A DNA stretch of 64,000 nucleotides. It comes from Tigriopus japonicus. Lineage: Eukaryota > Arthropoda > Copepoda > Harpacticoida > Harpacticidae. The position numbers and the translations under genes are program-made. The stretch lies in contig CM021322.1 of the NCBI GenBank assembly GCA_010645155.1, positions 7,343,134 to 7,407,133 of the forward strand, read 5' to 3'. The first letter of the stretch is position 1; each line of letters begins with the position of its first letter. Below the pieces are notes generated by a model. It was given only the letters and a program-made list of their open reading frames with translations, searched no databases and was not told where the DNA came from. Of the stretch, positions 21,439-34,771 are shown piece after piece.

Positions 21439-24400
21439 ATGCTACCCAAAAAACGAAAATTTCTGCCCTCGGATTACGGGGATTTCTCTCCGGCTCCTCA
21501 ATGCAACGGTCCAAATTCGACGAGGTGTCATGGCACAGCTACTTCAGTTTCTCTTACAAAAATCGAAACGGACCAGGTACCTCCCAAGCCCACCAACATC
21601 AAACATGAGGATGCCCCCCAATCAGATATCCTTGCTCACCATGACACCATGTTTCCAAATATGCGAGCTGGCCCCTTGGATCTTGGTGAACAAAGTCCGC
21701 AACAAAGTACGGCAGTTGATCTGTCGACCGGAAATAACAATGGAAACGGACTTCAAATCAAGCCTGAGCCACGAATCCGAGCAATCCCATCGCCCATTTT
21801 AAAAGGAAGGAGCTTAGGTAGTCCAGTCATAGAAATCTCCAAACGCCATATTGTAACAACCAGTGGTTCGGTGCAAATCCGGAGATTGACCCCGACTGAA
21901 GACGTCAAGTTCAGAACTACTGACCATGTACCTGGCAATGAAGTTAAAAATGACCAAAAGTTTGATATCAATTTGAGCGATTGGATTGGTCATCGTGTTT
22001 TGGCTCGAAGAGACCAATTTTTCTGTCCGGGTGTGATAAAGAAAGTGTTCGAAGGATACTCCGTATCGATTTTGTTCGATGGCGAAGATCAGCCGCTTAT
22101 CTACCATGAAATTCTAGCTCAAAGCGAATATGATACTATCATCAGTGATGCGGTTCCAATGTCGAACAAGGTAAATAGTGCATCTCAAATCGTCTTAGAG
22201 TTCTACTTAAAGCTTTATTTTTTTACAGATACAACCAAAACATCGAGTGGCAGTCAAAGTGGAAACGGAGGATAATACCATGTTTCAAGAGGGCGTGGTC
22301 CATGACGTTGCAACCTCGCCACCTCAGTTCCTTGTTAGTGTTAACGGAGCTGAAGAAAAGACATGGTTCAAGCGAGCTCATCTCAGACAAATCCTTCCTC
22401 CATGGTGGGAAGAAGTCACTCATCCGAACTTTTGCATATCTAACGCGACACCCACACCACTTTATGATCCAGAGGAAAGCGATGATGACTTAAAGAAAGA
22501 AGACATCTCCTTCATGGGAGAGTCTGGACCTTTAACCCCCGGTCGATGTATTTCTCTCACACCTGGAGCGTTGGGCGAATCCAGCAATATCAAACGATCT
22601 AGTAGTACATCACAAGGCCGAGCAAGTACATCTAGTCTTGAACCTGGAATGATGACGGGGGGAAGTAAGGTTCGATCAACGCCTTCAAGCCCCAGATCCC
22701 TAAATGCAACACCTCACAAGTACAAGAAGGGTGATGTTGTGTCCATGCCCAATGGAATTCGGAAGAAGTTCAATGGAAAGCAATGGCGACGACTTTGTTC
22801 CAGGGAAACTTGTGCAAAGGAGTCCCAGAGACGAGGTTATTGTTCTAGACACCTTAGTCTGAAGGGAAAATCGTTCCTGAGGCACACCATGGGACATGGA
22901 AACCCGTTCATGAATAAGCCCAATTTAGAGAGTGGCTTGAATCTTAGAGCCCAACTAAGAGGGTCTGATGCTGATCGAATGGAAGCTGCCAACTTACTTG
23001 TTTCTCTTAGCAATACGTCCAGACCGACAACACCTGGGTTTTCTCCTATTTTGGCGGGACATGGTTCGCCAAGAGTCCTTCAGTCTCCGAAGACAATTGG
23101 ATCACGTCATAACATGTTTATGCCAATTGTTGCTCACCCCACTGCAGCGTCAGCCACTGGAAGTGCTCACCAGGCCTTGATGGACGCTTCTAGGGGTAAA
23201 TTTACCAGCGGGCTTCAAACCTCTGGGTCTCCAATACCTACTCAAGGATTCATAACGAAACCAATGGCTGGCGTGATTCGCCCAGAACTCCTGCGACCGT
23301 CTGCTTCTTTGGCCAAAGATTCGCACTCTCATTCCCCCACAAGTCAACCGAAGATCTCAGCATCACACCCTGCACAACTTAGTCCTATGTTGCGTCAGAG
23401 TGAATTCCCACAAACGTCTGCACCAACGACAAGCCATCATCGACCCCAGCAAATCATTTATGTTCCAAACACGTCTAGTCAGACAAATGGTGGAGGTAGA
23501 TTGATTGTTCAGGCAGTTTCACAAGGCATGGGAACCAATAGCACACAAATAATGACCCTGGCGAGGTCGTCCGTTGCACAATCAAGGGTCGCCCACCAAC
23601 CTTCACCTCATTCATCACAAGCTTCCCATCAAACTATCGCAGTGATTCCAGTTAACCAAGGGAATCGACCACTAACGACTGGAGAGATGAAAGACAAAGG
23701 AACTGGGCCAACGCCTGGGGCACTGTACTATGTGGTTCCACACAAGACTACGGGATTATCACCAAGTCAAGACTCCTACGGCAAGGCAACTGCAACTATC
23801 CAAACATCTGAAGCCTTGAGCACAAATACCGCCCCCACTCCTAATCAATCCATTATGGTAGCTGAGAGAGGAACCCCGGCCACAACTCTTCATTTGGCCC
23901 AAGGTACCTCAAGGCAACAGGTTGTACTTTTAACCAATGGCGTTAACTCATCGGTCCCTCCCCATTCCTCCTCTTCCACTCCCAGTATTTCCACTACCAC
24001 AATTGCCTCCCAGATTCACCCAAACCCGTTGCAGCTGTTGCCGGTTTTAACCATGGCCCCGGTAACAGCTCCGTCCACAATCTCTCTATCCCATCCGGTG
24101 GGACAATTCCCCTTGCAGGTGACCACCGCTAAATCGTCCCTTGAGGAGAGACAGGCCTCGGTTACCATACAACCTAAGAATACAGAGAGTAATGGCGTTT
24201 CTCCGCCACATGCTGGCCAAGGTGATGCTGTTAAGGTGGTCTACCCGTGGCATTCGTTAATACCCATTTTACCTGCATCAACTTCAATTGGAATATCCAG
24301 TACCAACCTCACGAGAGTGGATCCGAGTTCTGGAGGTGGATCCGGAGGGACGAACTCATCTTCACTCCAGAAGCAGAGTAACGCACATCAAAACCACACC

Positions 24401-26077
24401 AGTACAAGCAACACTAGCAATGTCAACAATAATAACAATGGCAATGCCAACAAGTTAGATGCCAAGAAAAATGGGGAGGGTGAGAGGAAAGAGCCACAAG
24501 ATTTAAGTGACTACTCTCTGACCGACGACGAAGTATTTGACACACAGGATCATGGAGGGCCAGGAGGTGGGAGCAAGAGAAAAGGTATTCCAAGAATACG
24601 TCGTCCAATGAATGCCTTCATGATTTTTAGCAAGCGTCATCGCCCGCTGGTCCACGAAAAGCATCCCAACCAAGACAATCGAACCGTCTCAAAGATCCTA
24701 GGGGAATGGTGGTATTCTTTGGGGGCTGAGGAGAAGCAGAAATACCACGACTTGGCCAATCAAGTTAAGGAGGCTCATTTCAAAGCTCATCCTGAGTGGA
24801 AATGGTGCGCCAAAGAACGACGCAAGTCTTCAACTAGCTCAATCAGTAGTCTCGGAGGCAAAATGGAGCCCTTGGAGGAAAAAGAAGACCTGGAAGACTT
24901 GAAATGTAAGGAGAAAGTGTCGGACACGGAAACTGATGTTGAGAGTGAGGTAGATCTGCTGGAATCGAAAGCTTTCCCGCAACAAACCATGCAACCTCAG
25001 GCCAAAAAGAGGCCGGCCTTTGAGGTAGAGAGAGACCAAACTGGAACAGAGAAACGAGCCTCAATTGAAGACGGATCTTTCAAAGTCACATCAGAGAGTG
25101 CATTCAAGACGTTGCCAAACGCGGAACACAAGAGAGACAACACAAACAAGGTGCATAAACTACTCATTTTACAATCCCATACGGGTCTAAATTCCTCGAA
25201 GGACACAACCGCCATCCATTATCTCGTTCCCGTTATATCTGGAACCACAGCCTCGCCGGCTCTAAATTTGCAAAACACGAGCCGTCCTTCGTTGCGTTCG
25301 CCAGAGAACTTTGTCCTTGGACCGACACCAGCTCAGTTGAAACAACCGGAAGAGTCTCTTGATCTTCCCGAGACGCCCACGGAGAAAAAGAGCTTTTTTA
25401 AGAAGGCTACCAAGGAGGATGGAATGGAGGAGGTACTGGAGCAAGTCAACTTTCAAGAGAAGTTCTCGTCTCTCCCCGAATTCAAGCCCGCAGAATCGCC
25501 GGGAAAAATGCCGTCGCTCCCCTCTTCACCCCAAGTATTTGTTCAGAGCTACCGGAAGAAACTGCGGATGGCTCCCCCAACGCCAGTTGACAACGACACT
25601 TTAGGCTCAGATGCCGAAACACCCATCAAGACAGCTACACCCAAGTCCATGAGTGGCAACACCTTCTTCGGGCCGGACTTTAATCCGGAATCAGCTTTGA
25701 GAGAGGCAGATCAGAGTACCACCCCTTTGGATTCCGATTTGATTTCCCCCACCACCCCTGGAAGTCGAGGAGAGCGACCTTCGTCTCTGAAGCGAACATT
25801 GGACCATCGGAGACAATTAGTGATGCAGCTCTTCCACGATCACGGTCTCTTCCCTTCTAATCAGGCGACAACGGCCTTCCAATGCAAGAATCCACAAGCT
25901 TTTCCATCCAAGCTGTGCCTCCAACTCAAGATTCGAGAGGTGCGACAAAAGATGATGGCTCAAACACCTTCACCAGCCACCACCCCAACTTCGACGGCAG
26001 CTTCTCTTCCTCCGACGACCTTTGAGCTACCCTACCATAATTCGCCATTGAAGGTGGAGGAGATCAACAAAGCATAG
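21439..26077 (+). CDS. cic: Capicua, HMG-box transcriptional repressor (long form)
   Basis: Two coding exons, 21439-22170 and 22229-26077, are joined across a 58-bp intron (AAG|GTAAAT ... TTTTTTACAG|ATA, phase 0), giving about 1526 residues. Capicua is a nuclear repressor whose activity is relieved by receptor tyrosine kinase/MAPK signalling. Landmarks in order: a basic start (MLPKKRKF); the long-form N-terminal region with [15 protein letters not shown] (about 180) and [15 protein letters not shown]; the conserved [20 protein letters not shown] segment (about 420-440); [17 protein letters not shown]; the PWHSLIP motif (about 917); the HMG box with [16 protein letters not shown] (about 1033-1103); and the C-terminal C1 motif ([19 protein letters not shown], about 1430-1490), which acts with the HMG box in DNA binding. 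An in-frame ATG at 21397 is an alternative start. A possible acceptor (GTGACAG at 21414-21420) just before ATG 21439 favours the start given. Nearly the whole protein sits in one exon, unlike the intron-rich gene of most animals. Confidence 0.93.
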
Positions 26078-26282
26078 TCAAACAAGTATTGCTAGTGTTC
26101 CATTCCTTTCACATCTTCTTCAGTTTAGCACATCAAAGAACCCGGGGTTTGTAACGCCCCAAGAGATGTGTTGGTACAACAGAACTTATCATTATCCTGC
26201 TCGAAGACAAATCTGAAGCATAGATTATATGTATACTTATTATTCTAAGGAGAACGACTATATAGAGGATTTTTGATTTTCG

Positions 26283-26288
26283 AATAAA
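26283..26288 (+). terminator. cic: Polyadenylation signal AATAAA of capicua
   Basis: AATAAA lies about 205 bases after the capicua stop codon and is the only canonical signal on this strand before the converging SMYD4 gene. Confidence 0.5.
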
Positions 26289-26380
26289 CGCAGGGTTGCG
26301 CTTCCTAATTTTGACTTCAGTGGAGTTTCTTATCGATGAAAATGAAACGAGTTCAATTGATATGGCACAAAACAATCAAA

Positions 26381-26386
26381 TTTATT
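26381..26386 (-). terminator. SMYD4: Polyadenylation signal AATAAA of SMYD4
   Basis: TTTATT on the plus strand is AATAAA on the minus strand, about 370 bases after the SMYD4 stop. Only about 95 bases separate it from the opposing capicua signal, so the two 3' ends should meet or overlap slightly. Confidence 0.45.
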
Positions 26387-26753
26387 CCAAACAAGGTTCG
26401 TCGGAGATTGACAGGATGTATTTATAAAATTGAGAGAAGGATAAATAACAATATCGTTTTTTATAAGTAACTTTATGCTGCTGATTGTGTGGATTTTTCA
26501 CGGTTACGAGGTTATTAAATGGAGCGAAAGGGCGAGCGGGAGTACTTCGACAATTGGTTATATAGAATTTGGGCAATCGCAGTGATTCTCACTCTTATTG
26601 GTAGTAGTCTCCTTATTCTTTACAGTGATTCTCTTATTACTCTGTTGATTTGAGGATTGTCTTGGACAACGGAAATCAGTGGCCAGTTGGCACTCAACAA
26701 TCGGATGGCGCAAGACTTTACTTGGTCTCATCATGACGGTTATTTTTTCCTGT

Positions 26754-29151
26754 CTAAACTATGGCATCTTTTTCTTTCTTATTGCCACTATTACTAGATG
26801 CCTTGGTCCTATAACAATTGGCCGTGGCGCTATAGCACTGTTTGATGGCCTCTTGGCAATCGTTGTATTCTCGAAAAGGCCTCGCGATGAACTGGTCCAA
26901 GAAGCGCAAATGCTCCAATAAAATGGGCAAAGCATCTTGGAAGTTCCCTTGAAGCACATTCTCAAAAGACTTCTTGTAGAGTTTCGTTGACTTTTGGAGC
27001 TCTTGAATGGCCGTTTTTTGCTCCGAAGGGCTCAATGTGGACAGAGGAACGGGGTTCACATTCAGACTAGTGTACACAGGCCAATTTTGAGAGCAAGCGA
27101 AGCACGCACAATGGAAGTAATATTGGTTGTGCAGCTTCCTTTGTCGCTCCTCCTTGGGCATCACGGCATAATGGTAACCGTAATTATCCAAAAGCTCCTC
27201 GCCTTTGCGAATAGTTCGAATAGCCCTCACAACGGCGTTGTTACTGTAGTAATGCCGTACTACATTGGGATCGCAGGAGTGATTCAACAGACTGAGAATC
27301 CCATAGCAGGCCGCACCAATCTCGTGAACAGTCGAATCTCGGGCATTACTTCCCCCTGTGAGCTCCATTTCGGAGATTTCATGGGCATTGCACGGGAGAT
27401 TTTGGAGATGCTTCAAAATGACAGCTCCCATTCCCACTTTATCCTGGAGTTTCACGTTCCTGGGATCGGAGCCTCCATTGTAGAAGAAAGGTGTCATCTC
27501 TAATACCTTGAGAAGGTAGACGGCCATGAGGGATCGCTTGAACAAATCACCCACTCCACGATGTTTTGTGTTGGCAATGAGACAGAAAATGGTCCGGTAA
27601 TCCGCCGGATCATAGATCAAGTCTTCATTAAAGCCCAGAGACCGTTCCCCGCCGTCCTTGGACTTTTTCCGGCTTTCGTTTTCTTCGTGGACCTTGTTGA
27701 TAACGTACTCCAAATAGATCTTACCCGAAGAGGTCAGAATTCGGAAGGCTAGCATGGCATTTTTGCCTACGGCCGAATTGAGAATGAGATTCAATTGTTG
27801 GCATTCCACTTTATGAAACCGTTCCCAAGCCTCGGTTCGACATTCATCACAGCAAAATCGCACCTGTCATTAGAATGGAACGAATGAATAAGTGTAAAAC
27901 TAAGCATTTACATGATTTTTTGAAATGAACTTACAGTGGCACAGCACCAACAAGGTATGGGAGCAATCGTTCTATGGAAGCATGTTTGACAATGGGTTGA
28001 GTAATATTCAGGCAAAAGGATGGAAGAATACGGATTCTCGACAATTAGGATTTCTCCTGAAAGCAAGGAAAAATACAAATGTATCTGCGTACAGCATGCA
28101 TATAACCTTTGGTAAAGACAATACCTGGACTAATGTCTTCAGCGGCAACGAGATGGCGACCTTTGTCTTCGGTGTAGACCAGTTTAATCTCCTTCCGAGC
28201 TCCGGGCAATTCTTTGCTCTCTTCGCCCGGGAATTTGGGCGGTTCCAAGACTTTGGCCGGGGCTGTGACGACCTTTCGATTTTCAGCCGTCTCGGTAAAG
28301 TCCGAAATTTTCATTTGGGCTACTTTGTCCTCCAAGAACTCTACTTGTTTGCTAATCTCCTTCTTGAAGCTCGAACTCTTTGTCTCGGATAAGGTCGAGT
28401 GCTTCATCCACATCTCTGCACTTTTCATGCTCTCCAAGGCTCTGGGGAAATCCTTCAAGGCCTTGGAACAGCGGGCCTTTCGCTCAAAGAGCTTGTACAT
28501 CAAATTATTCGGATAACTATTGTCAAAGGCGCGCGTGATATCGCGAATGCACAAGTCATACTCTTTCATTTGAAACAATACGGCCGATCGATTGGCATAA
28601 CCCAATGCCAATTCTTCATGGGGAAAGCTTTCCTCAGGCTCAACTCCATGGAGCAAGAACGAATTGGGCGGGGGTGGATGAGGGGCGGAGCACACACTTT
28701 GCGTATAGTACTCCAAGGCTTCGGCCAGCTTATTTTTCTGGTACACTTGATTGCCCAGATTCCTTAAACGTTGAGATTCGGCACGATCCTTATGACGGAA
28801 ATTAAACTCCCTCCACCAAGCTGAATTCGAGCTGGAGCCTCCGCCATTGCTACTACTGCTATTCCCGCCCCCAGACCCACCCAACTTGAGATGGGTGCCG
28901 GCAAAATTCTTCTCCAGCAAGAAACGGATCCGATCCTCATCAGATCCCAAGAGAGCAAAAGATTTACTCATGGAATGGACCTCGCCCTTATTTTGGAGCT
29001 CGGAGCACACGGCATGATAAAAGGACTCAAAATCCGCTTGTCCAGATCCCCCATGGGCCGGTGAGGCTCCCGTAGACGAGGCCATGAGTCCACCTCCGCC
29101 AGATGAGGCCGGAGGCGTGACCGTGGTCGTGGAAGAGGAGGAGGCGGTCAT
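26754..29151 (-). CDS. SMYD4: SET and MYND domain protein, SMYD4-like
   Basis: Three coding exons on the minus strand, 29151-28125, 28056-27935 and 27863-26754, are joined at consensus GT-AG sites with matching phases (1 and 0) into about 752 residues. The family comprises lysine methyltransferase-like proteins; human SMYD4 is about 800 residues and has TPR repeats. In order: a Ser/Gly-rich N-terminus; TPR repeats (RLRNLGNQVYQKNKLAEALE from about 125, to about 250); the first part of the SET domain (DKGRHLVAAEDISPGE, about 330-345); a MYND zinc finger spanning the exon 2/3 join (CQTC ... CWCC ... FCCDEC ... HKVEC, about 360-400); the core SET motif NHSCDPN (about 578) followed by EELLDNYGYHY; a post-SET Cys cluster (FHCACFAC, about 640); and a C-terminal helical region. 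The first in-frame ATG is 29151; an open frame continues upstream to 29226 without an ATG, so a 5' exon may be missing. It faces capicua tail to tail. Confidence 0.92.
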
Positions 29152-29630
29152 GCTCCCGCAAACACGGTGCCCATAATGATGGCCTCCAGGTCTCTTGAAC
29201 TTGAACTTTTCACGATGGGAGGTCAATGATAGGGATGATAGGTAATACCACTATAAATACACACAGAACTAACAGAGTTAATAACTTATTGCATGGCAGC
29301 AAGTTCTTTTGAAAGGCTGGGAGGATAGTGGAACGAGACTGGAGACATGCATGCGTGCATGCAGCTTCTTCCTTCTTCTCCTGGACCTCCAAATACAGAC
29401 AAGGCTGACAGACAACTGGGATAGTGGTGACCTCTGGTGAGCATTCCAGAATGGTGGCCCCCCCCAGAAAAGTCGGGCTGAATTGGCTATTCGCGATTGG
29501 GTCAGGTGGCAAATCGCCAAACAAGAGATTGAGGCGAGAGTTGACCTCTCAGGCTTCTCAGAAGAACAGGTGCGGTTCTTAAGACTTAAGACGATCCAAG
29601 CGGTAAATAAGATTTTCACAAACGTGGAAT

Positions 29631-29636
29631 TTTATT
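29631..29636 (-). terminator. Polyadenylation signal AATAAA of the sphingomyelin synthase gene
   Basis: AATAAA on the minus strand lies about 480 bases after the stop codon of the sphingomyelin synthase gene and upstream of SMYD4, which is on the same strand. It would end the first transcript before the second begins. Confidence 0.4.
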
Positions 29637-30115
29637 GACGTTTTTTCTGTTTTTGTTTTCATGGGTTTGTGGTATGTATGTAGTATTTGGCATGGTAAAG
29701 GTCGATTTTCATAGTTCGGGTTGAATAATAATGCTTGTATTTGTAATTGACGACTTCTTTGGAACTTACAGTCAAAATATAACGATAAATGGAATATAGA
29801 CGACGGAGATCCAAAGGCAATAGTAGAGTAAAATTGGGGGTCGGTAAGGCAACTTTCTTCTCGTGGTACAGTCAAAATAAGAGGGGTGGTCTCCGGGACA
29901 TCGGTAAATATCTAATAAAAATTATTACGGCACTTTGAGAACATAATTTCTAGTACTATCGCATCAACTGGATCATGAACCCTTGACCGGAGACTCGCCC
30001 TTTGTTCAAGGCTCCGGCAAAAAGGATGGGGAAACGCGGCCCTAAGGAGCTCAAGTGGGTGGATTCTAGCAATCAGAATGAATTATACACGTAACCAAGT
30101 GAAGCTCTCCCAGGG

Positions 30116-31830
30116 TCATCGAAGAGAAGCCGCAGAGGCCGAACTGGACCCGGGTCCGGGCCCGTTGCCTTGACTCCGCCTTCCCTCTGTGCTCACAGCT
30201 TGACTCAAAGAGGATCGACCCGCTTCGGGATCGTTATCCGGGAAGGCATCGTTGTTTTCTTCCGTGTCCGAACCCCGTCCTCGGCCTCGAATCTTGGACC
30301 AAATCAGACCGGGCACATGTTGAACTTGTTTGGGCAGGGGCCAACTGTAGCCCTTGGGTAAGGGACGTCGGACATTGCCTTCCAAGTAGACGAACACGTA
30401 CCACCACCAGAACTTGGTGAGTCGATTGGTCGTGTTCTCCGCATGCACCACGTGTTGGTTGTCGGCCATGGTGTGATAGATCCACCATAATCTGGTGGTG
30501 ATCCAGTAAGCGATGATCACATCCACTGAATAATGTCCCCGGGCAAAGAGTAAGGTGATCACCCCACCCACAGTGGTGGCCAGAGATATCCAGCGGAGAA
30601 TAAACCAACGACGGGGGGAATCTGCAGTGAGTGGAAACCACCAGGTTGAAACCGATGGCATTTACAATTTGGTCAGTCTTAGGAATACTTACACTCTTGA
30701 ATCACTAGATACGTCATTAGCAACGTCATGGTGTGTCCGGAGTAGATGTAATCCCCACAATACACATGACGTCCGTTGATGGACAATCCCATTCCGCCCA
30801 ACAGTTTGAGGACCCGTTGCGCTATCACCACGAATGTGAGATGTTCAGACTTGGGGGCACATTTATAGGTTGGATCCGCTTTGGGTAACACGGTGACGTA
30901 GAAGGTGACAGATCGATAGAAGTAATGGATCCCGGCCAAGAAGAAGATTCGCCGGAACACGATGAACCTGACAATGGAGAAAAACACACACAAAGAAAAG
31001 TTAGCAAACCGATCAATCTCAGCCACAAAAACCATGTCTCGTTTTACCGATGCTGGTGAAAGAGGGCCAAGGCAAATGCTGACATGGTAGCGATCATGAT
31101 CACAATCTCGGAAGCGTCCAAACCCCACGGCTGGTATTGGACATTATCAAGGAAGATGTCAGGCAAGGGTGCAATGTCGGGTACCCGTTCATGGGTCAAA
31201 GCTAAACTCGTGGTTGTGGCCAACCAGGCCAAAAAGAGAAACACGAACGAAAACAAAGTCTTTAAGGGTTCACAGGGAATTTCCGACACCTCAGCGTTGT
31301 TTGGATGGTTGGTGCTCTCGGGAATTGAAACGGGCCCATCCACTTCAATACGAACGGAGGAATTCTTGGGGTGTCGAGATTTCCTCCGCACGTATCCATT
31401 TGCGTTGGTGCGGCCAGCCTCATCATCTGATGAGCAACTATCGTGCACACTACTGGCCCCCGTCGGTTGAGAGTAAGCACCACTCTGAAAAAATGGAAAA
31501 GAACTTTGCCATGCAACTTAAAAAACGTTTGAAGGAAGTAGAAACAAACTTACGTTGGATATCACAGAGCTCCTTTCGCGTGAATTCATATCACTAGTGC
31601 CGCGATGTCGCGTTCGCTCATCGATTGCGTCTGTCGGGGAGTTGTTGGAATGTTTGTCCGAGGAACCTTTACCCTTGGATTTTCCGCCACTTTGACTTTT
31701 GGCACCGCCTCTGGGCAAGGAGGCTCCCCGAGGATTTGGATTGACCTCGCTTTCGGGATCGTGCTCGTTGAGATCAGTGAAAGATCCATAATTGCCACCA
31801 TGGATTTTGGAATCATCGGCGGGTAGCATT
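30116..31830 (-). CDS. Sphingomyelin synthase family protein (phosphatidylcholine:ceramide cholinephosphotransferase)
   Basis: Four minus-strand exons, 31830-31554, 31484-31048, 30967-30693 and 30621-30116, join at GT-AG sites with phases that keep one frame, giving 497 residues from ATG 31829. The family transfers a phosphobase headgroup from phosphatidylcholine to ceramide in the Golgi or plasma membrane. Diagnostic segments: LTHERVPDIAPLPDIFLDN after the first membrane span; RRIFFLAGIHYFYRSVTFYV; KCAPKSEH; GGMGLSINGRHVYCGDYIYS, whose next residues GHTMTL carry the first catalytic His; VIQEYSPRRW across the last splice; and RGHYSVDVIIAYWITTRLWW with the second His and the Asp of the HHD triad. 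Several hydrophobic spans alternate with these. No SAM domain is seen, so it looks more like SMS1/2 than SAMD8, though this is not decisive. The 5' end is ambiguous. The exon may begin after an acceptor at 31831-31833 fed by the exon at 34772-35235, or a separate first exon may start at ATG 31925 (good Kozak, frame open throughout). Confidence 0.92.
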
Positions 31831-31925
31831 CTGCAAGAGGAAAAGGAGTAATCGATAAGCGTTTGGGGGCCTTCTTGTCGCAAATGGGCTCTATCATGAG
31901 TGTGCCAAAGGCTTTCTTTATCCAT

Positions 31926-34771
31926 CGCCGATGGAGTATGAAGTTACACGGAGGAGATTTTGGCACCAACCTGGCTGGCTGACTGATTGATTGGGGGATA
32001 GATATCTTGGTATCTACGACAAAAACACAAAACACTGCACAAGACACAGGACACGAGACACACAGACTTCTCCCTGTATTACCTCTCTTTGTCCTCCTTC
32101 ATATTATTTTGAGCGGATCAATGGTTCTTTCAGTCAATTATTGTAAAGTATCACAGAACGTGCTACCGCACAAGAACTTTGAGCTACAGTAGCTTTCGTT
32201 CGAAAATGACGAAACTTAACAGCGCAGATGATCATGAGGTCGAACACTTGTTCACATTAACAATTTTCTTCTTTGTATCTGGGAAACACTTGAACAATGA
32301 ATGTCACCCCTTCTTACTACTCTGGAACGGAATTTCAAGAGAACAATAAACGGGTTTCTAGAGCACAAGCAACTTTGTGCAACACTTGGATCACGTGACG
32401 GAGAGTTGGATCGAGTAGTATTGAGCGCTAGGTCAGTGTTTCTTGGAATGATCGTTTTTCCCCCATGGAATAGTGGTAGGAGTTCTTATTCTTTATGGCG
32501 CATTAGAATGATGATTCTAGAAGATGTGCTTTTCTGAGTCAGCTGGTGAAAATTTGTTTCCACTCCAAAGACTGCACACACCGCAATCCGAGAATACAAC
32601 AATTCGACTAGTCTTGGTGCGCTGCTGGCAATTCCCGATGAACGAGCGATCACGCCAAAAAAATCCGAGGACTACTTCGAACCTGACCCGAATCGAGCAC
32701 TCCCATTGCTGAACGTTGCATAAGACAGGTAGTTCATGGAACACGTCTATCTAGATATCCAAAGTGGGAGTGGGAGGAAGCTAGGTGCAAGTTTGGTGCA
32801 ACCGGGACTCATGACATCGGCATCGTTACTCGACTGGAGCTTTAGTGTAAAGCTGGATTTGTCTAGGGTTCATTACGCCAAAACATCGCTCTGAATCTAA
32901 ATATCAGACCACACAGACTCGTATTCAGAGACTTAGAGACAACATCGATGAACTATCATGTGGACATGCATGGTAGGAGTCTAAGACCAGTTTAGATCGG
33001 ATAAACGTTGGGGAAACTCCTTCTTGTGCAAGATAAATAAGACATAGTATTACCAAAGATCGCCCAAATTATCATGGACTTTGGGCCTTGAAAATGACGC
33101 TAGGGAGCTGAAGGTCTATCTCGTTCATGCATTATGTAACGAGTAAACAACGGATTCAGTTACATTATAGTGATGGATTGATGAGACGAATGAATGACTC
33201 CTTTGTGCAAACTTCGCTGTCCTGTCCAACTATTTACAAAACGATCAAGAAATCTTGGCTTAAAGTTTGCACACAAAGCACCTGTTCGTGAGCGGTAAAC
33301 AAGTCTCTTTTTTTAATTTTGAGATTTTAAAACAGGACCTATTCTGACCAATGTGCATTTAAACATCTATAGGTGAGTTGTTGATGGCACTAGTAAGTGA
33401 AACGAAAGTTTAGAAAACAGTTACAAGTTCTTGACGCAACATGTATAACATTCTTTGTTCTCTAATTTTATTTCTTCCTTCTTGCCTGAACAATTCACCT
33501 AACACTAAACGGCATTAAAAAACCTGACTTCGTGTCATTTGAAACTTGAATAATTTGAACTCAATGCTAAGTATAGTCTCTCTTCTCAACCCTTGGACTT
33601 TGTTTACGATATCTTTGGCCGACTTCTTAATATCGGAATAGTGCACTAATCGGAATCTTCTTTCGTCTCTTGTTTTAGTTTGTCAATGTCATGTCAAATC
33701 TAACGATTCTTGAGCATATTCAGAACTGATAGCGTGTTTAAGATCTTGGCGCCATGTCTCAATCATAAATCCTTCTTTGATTATCGCGACAGACGATCGT
33801 GGTCGTTTATCAATTATTAACTTTCTCATCGAAGAAAGCCCTCTTCCCCTCAAATCTTGGGCGACGCGATCGACGACAATCCTTAGAAGGAAGACGGAAA
33901 AGTTATTTTTCGTTCGTCGTTCTTTCCCCTGAGGACCGACAACAATATTTTTCTTTTTGAGGCCACGGCCACCTTGAAAACGGACAATGTACTGAGAGCA
34001 CCGAGGAACGAGGTACAACACTTGGAGAAAGGCCAAGCAAACAGTGTAACCTCTTCCTTTCCAAATTCCCTTACATAAGTTCGAGGGCTCGCGGGTTTTG
34101 AACGCAGATGGGTTGCTACTATTTGCTTCCATTTTTTGTCTGGATGAGAGTGAAATATTTGAATTATTGATTGTCATCATCAATAATTTTTCGTGAAAGA
34201 GACGGTCGGATGGATATTTAATTTCAGACATTCAAGGCAAGGCAGACCTTGAAAAAGAATTGCATTACAGTGAAGTTTTAGTTCCAATAAGGAAAGGCGC
34301 CTAACATTGCTTGAAGATACAAAACACCTTTTGGGGAAAAAGTCACCAGCTTCTTGACGTAGGAGCTATTTGAGATCAATCAATTGTATTGATAGAAAAA
34401 AAGTAGTAAATAAGTAGTGCCCAGAATTTCAAGTTTATCCATAAATAGATTTGCAAAGAGTTACGAAATGCCGGAACTTTTTGACTGTGAGCCACCAACA
34501 CATCAATCACGACACTCTTCTACCTACTTGACACACTCTTCAACGTGGTGAAACTCAAAACGCAGTTTCATAACATTAATATACGCACCTAAACACGCTC
34601 AAGGTGCACCAGAACACTCTCCTAAAAAAGTTCATTCTTCTTCATCACCATGTCTATCTATTGAACAACCTTTTCCCCGAGTTGAACTCAAATCTTCCTC
34701 CTTCTTCTAACTACGTAAGCCACGTTCAATCATCCTCAAAGATGTCATTACTTTAGCAAGCAGTACTTTAC
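31926..34771. other. Probable large intron or 5' region of the sphingomyelin synthase gene
   Basis: No recognised gene lies here. A 180-codon minus-strand open frame at 33689-34231 begins MSEIKYPSDRLFHEK but shows no domain, no splice support and a composition like its surroundings. If the exon at 34772-35235 belongs to the sphingomyelin synthase gene, this interval is its first coding intron of about 2.9 kb. Confidence 0.4.

Noticed and set aside
29210..29619. Minus-strand open frames of 104-113 codons upstream of SMYD4
   Set aside because: Out of frame with SMYD4 or separated by stops; most likely 5' UTR or intergenic sequence.
33689..34231. 180-codon minus-strand open frame
   Set aside because: No domain, no splice or start support, composition like the surrounding DNA, and it lies in the likely first intron of the sphingomyelin synthase gene.
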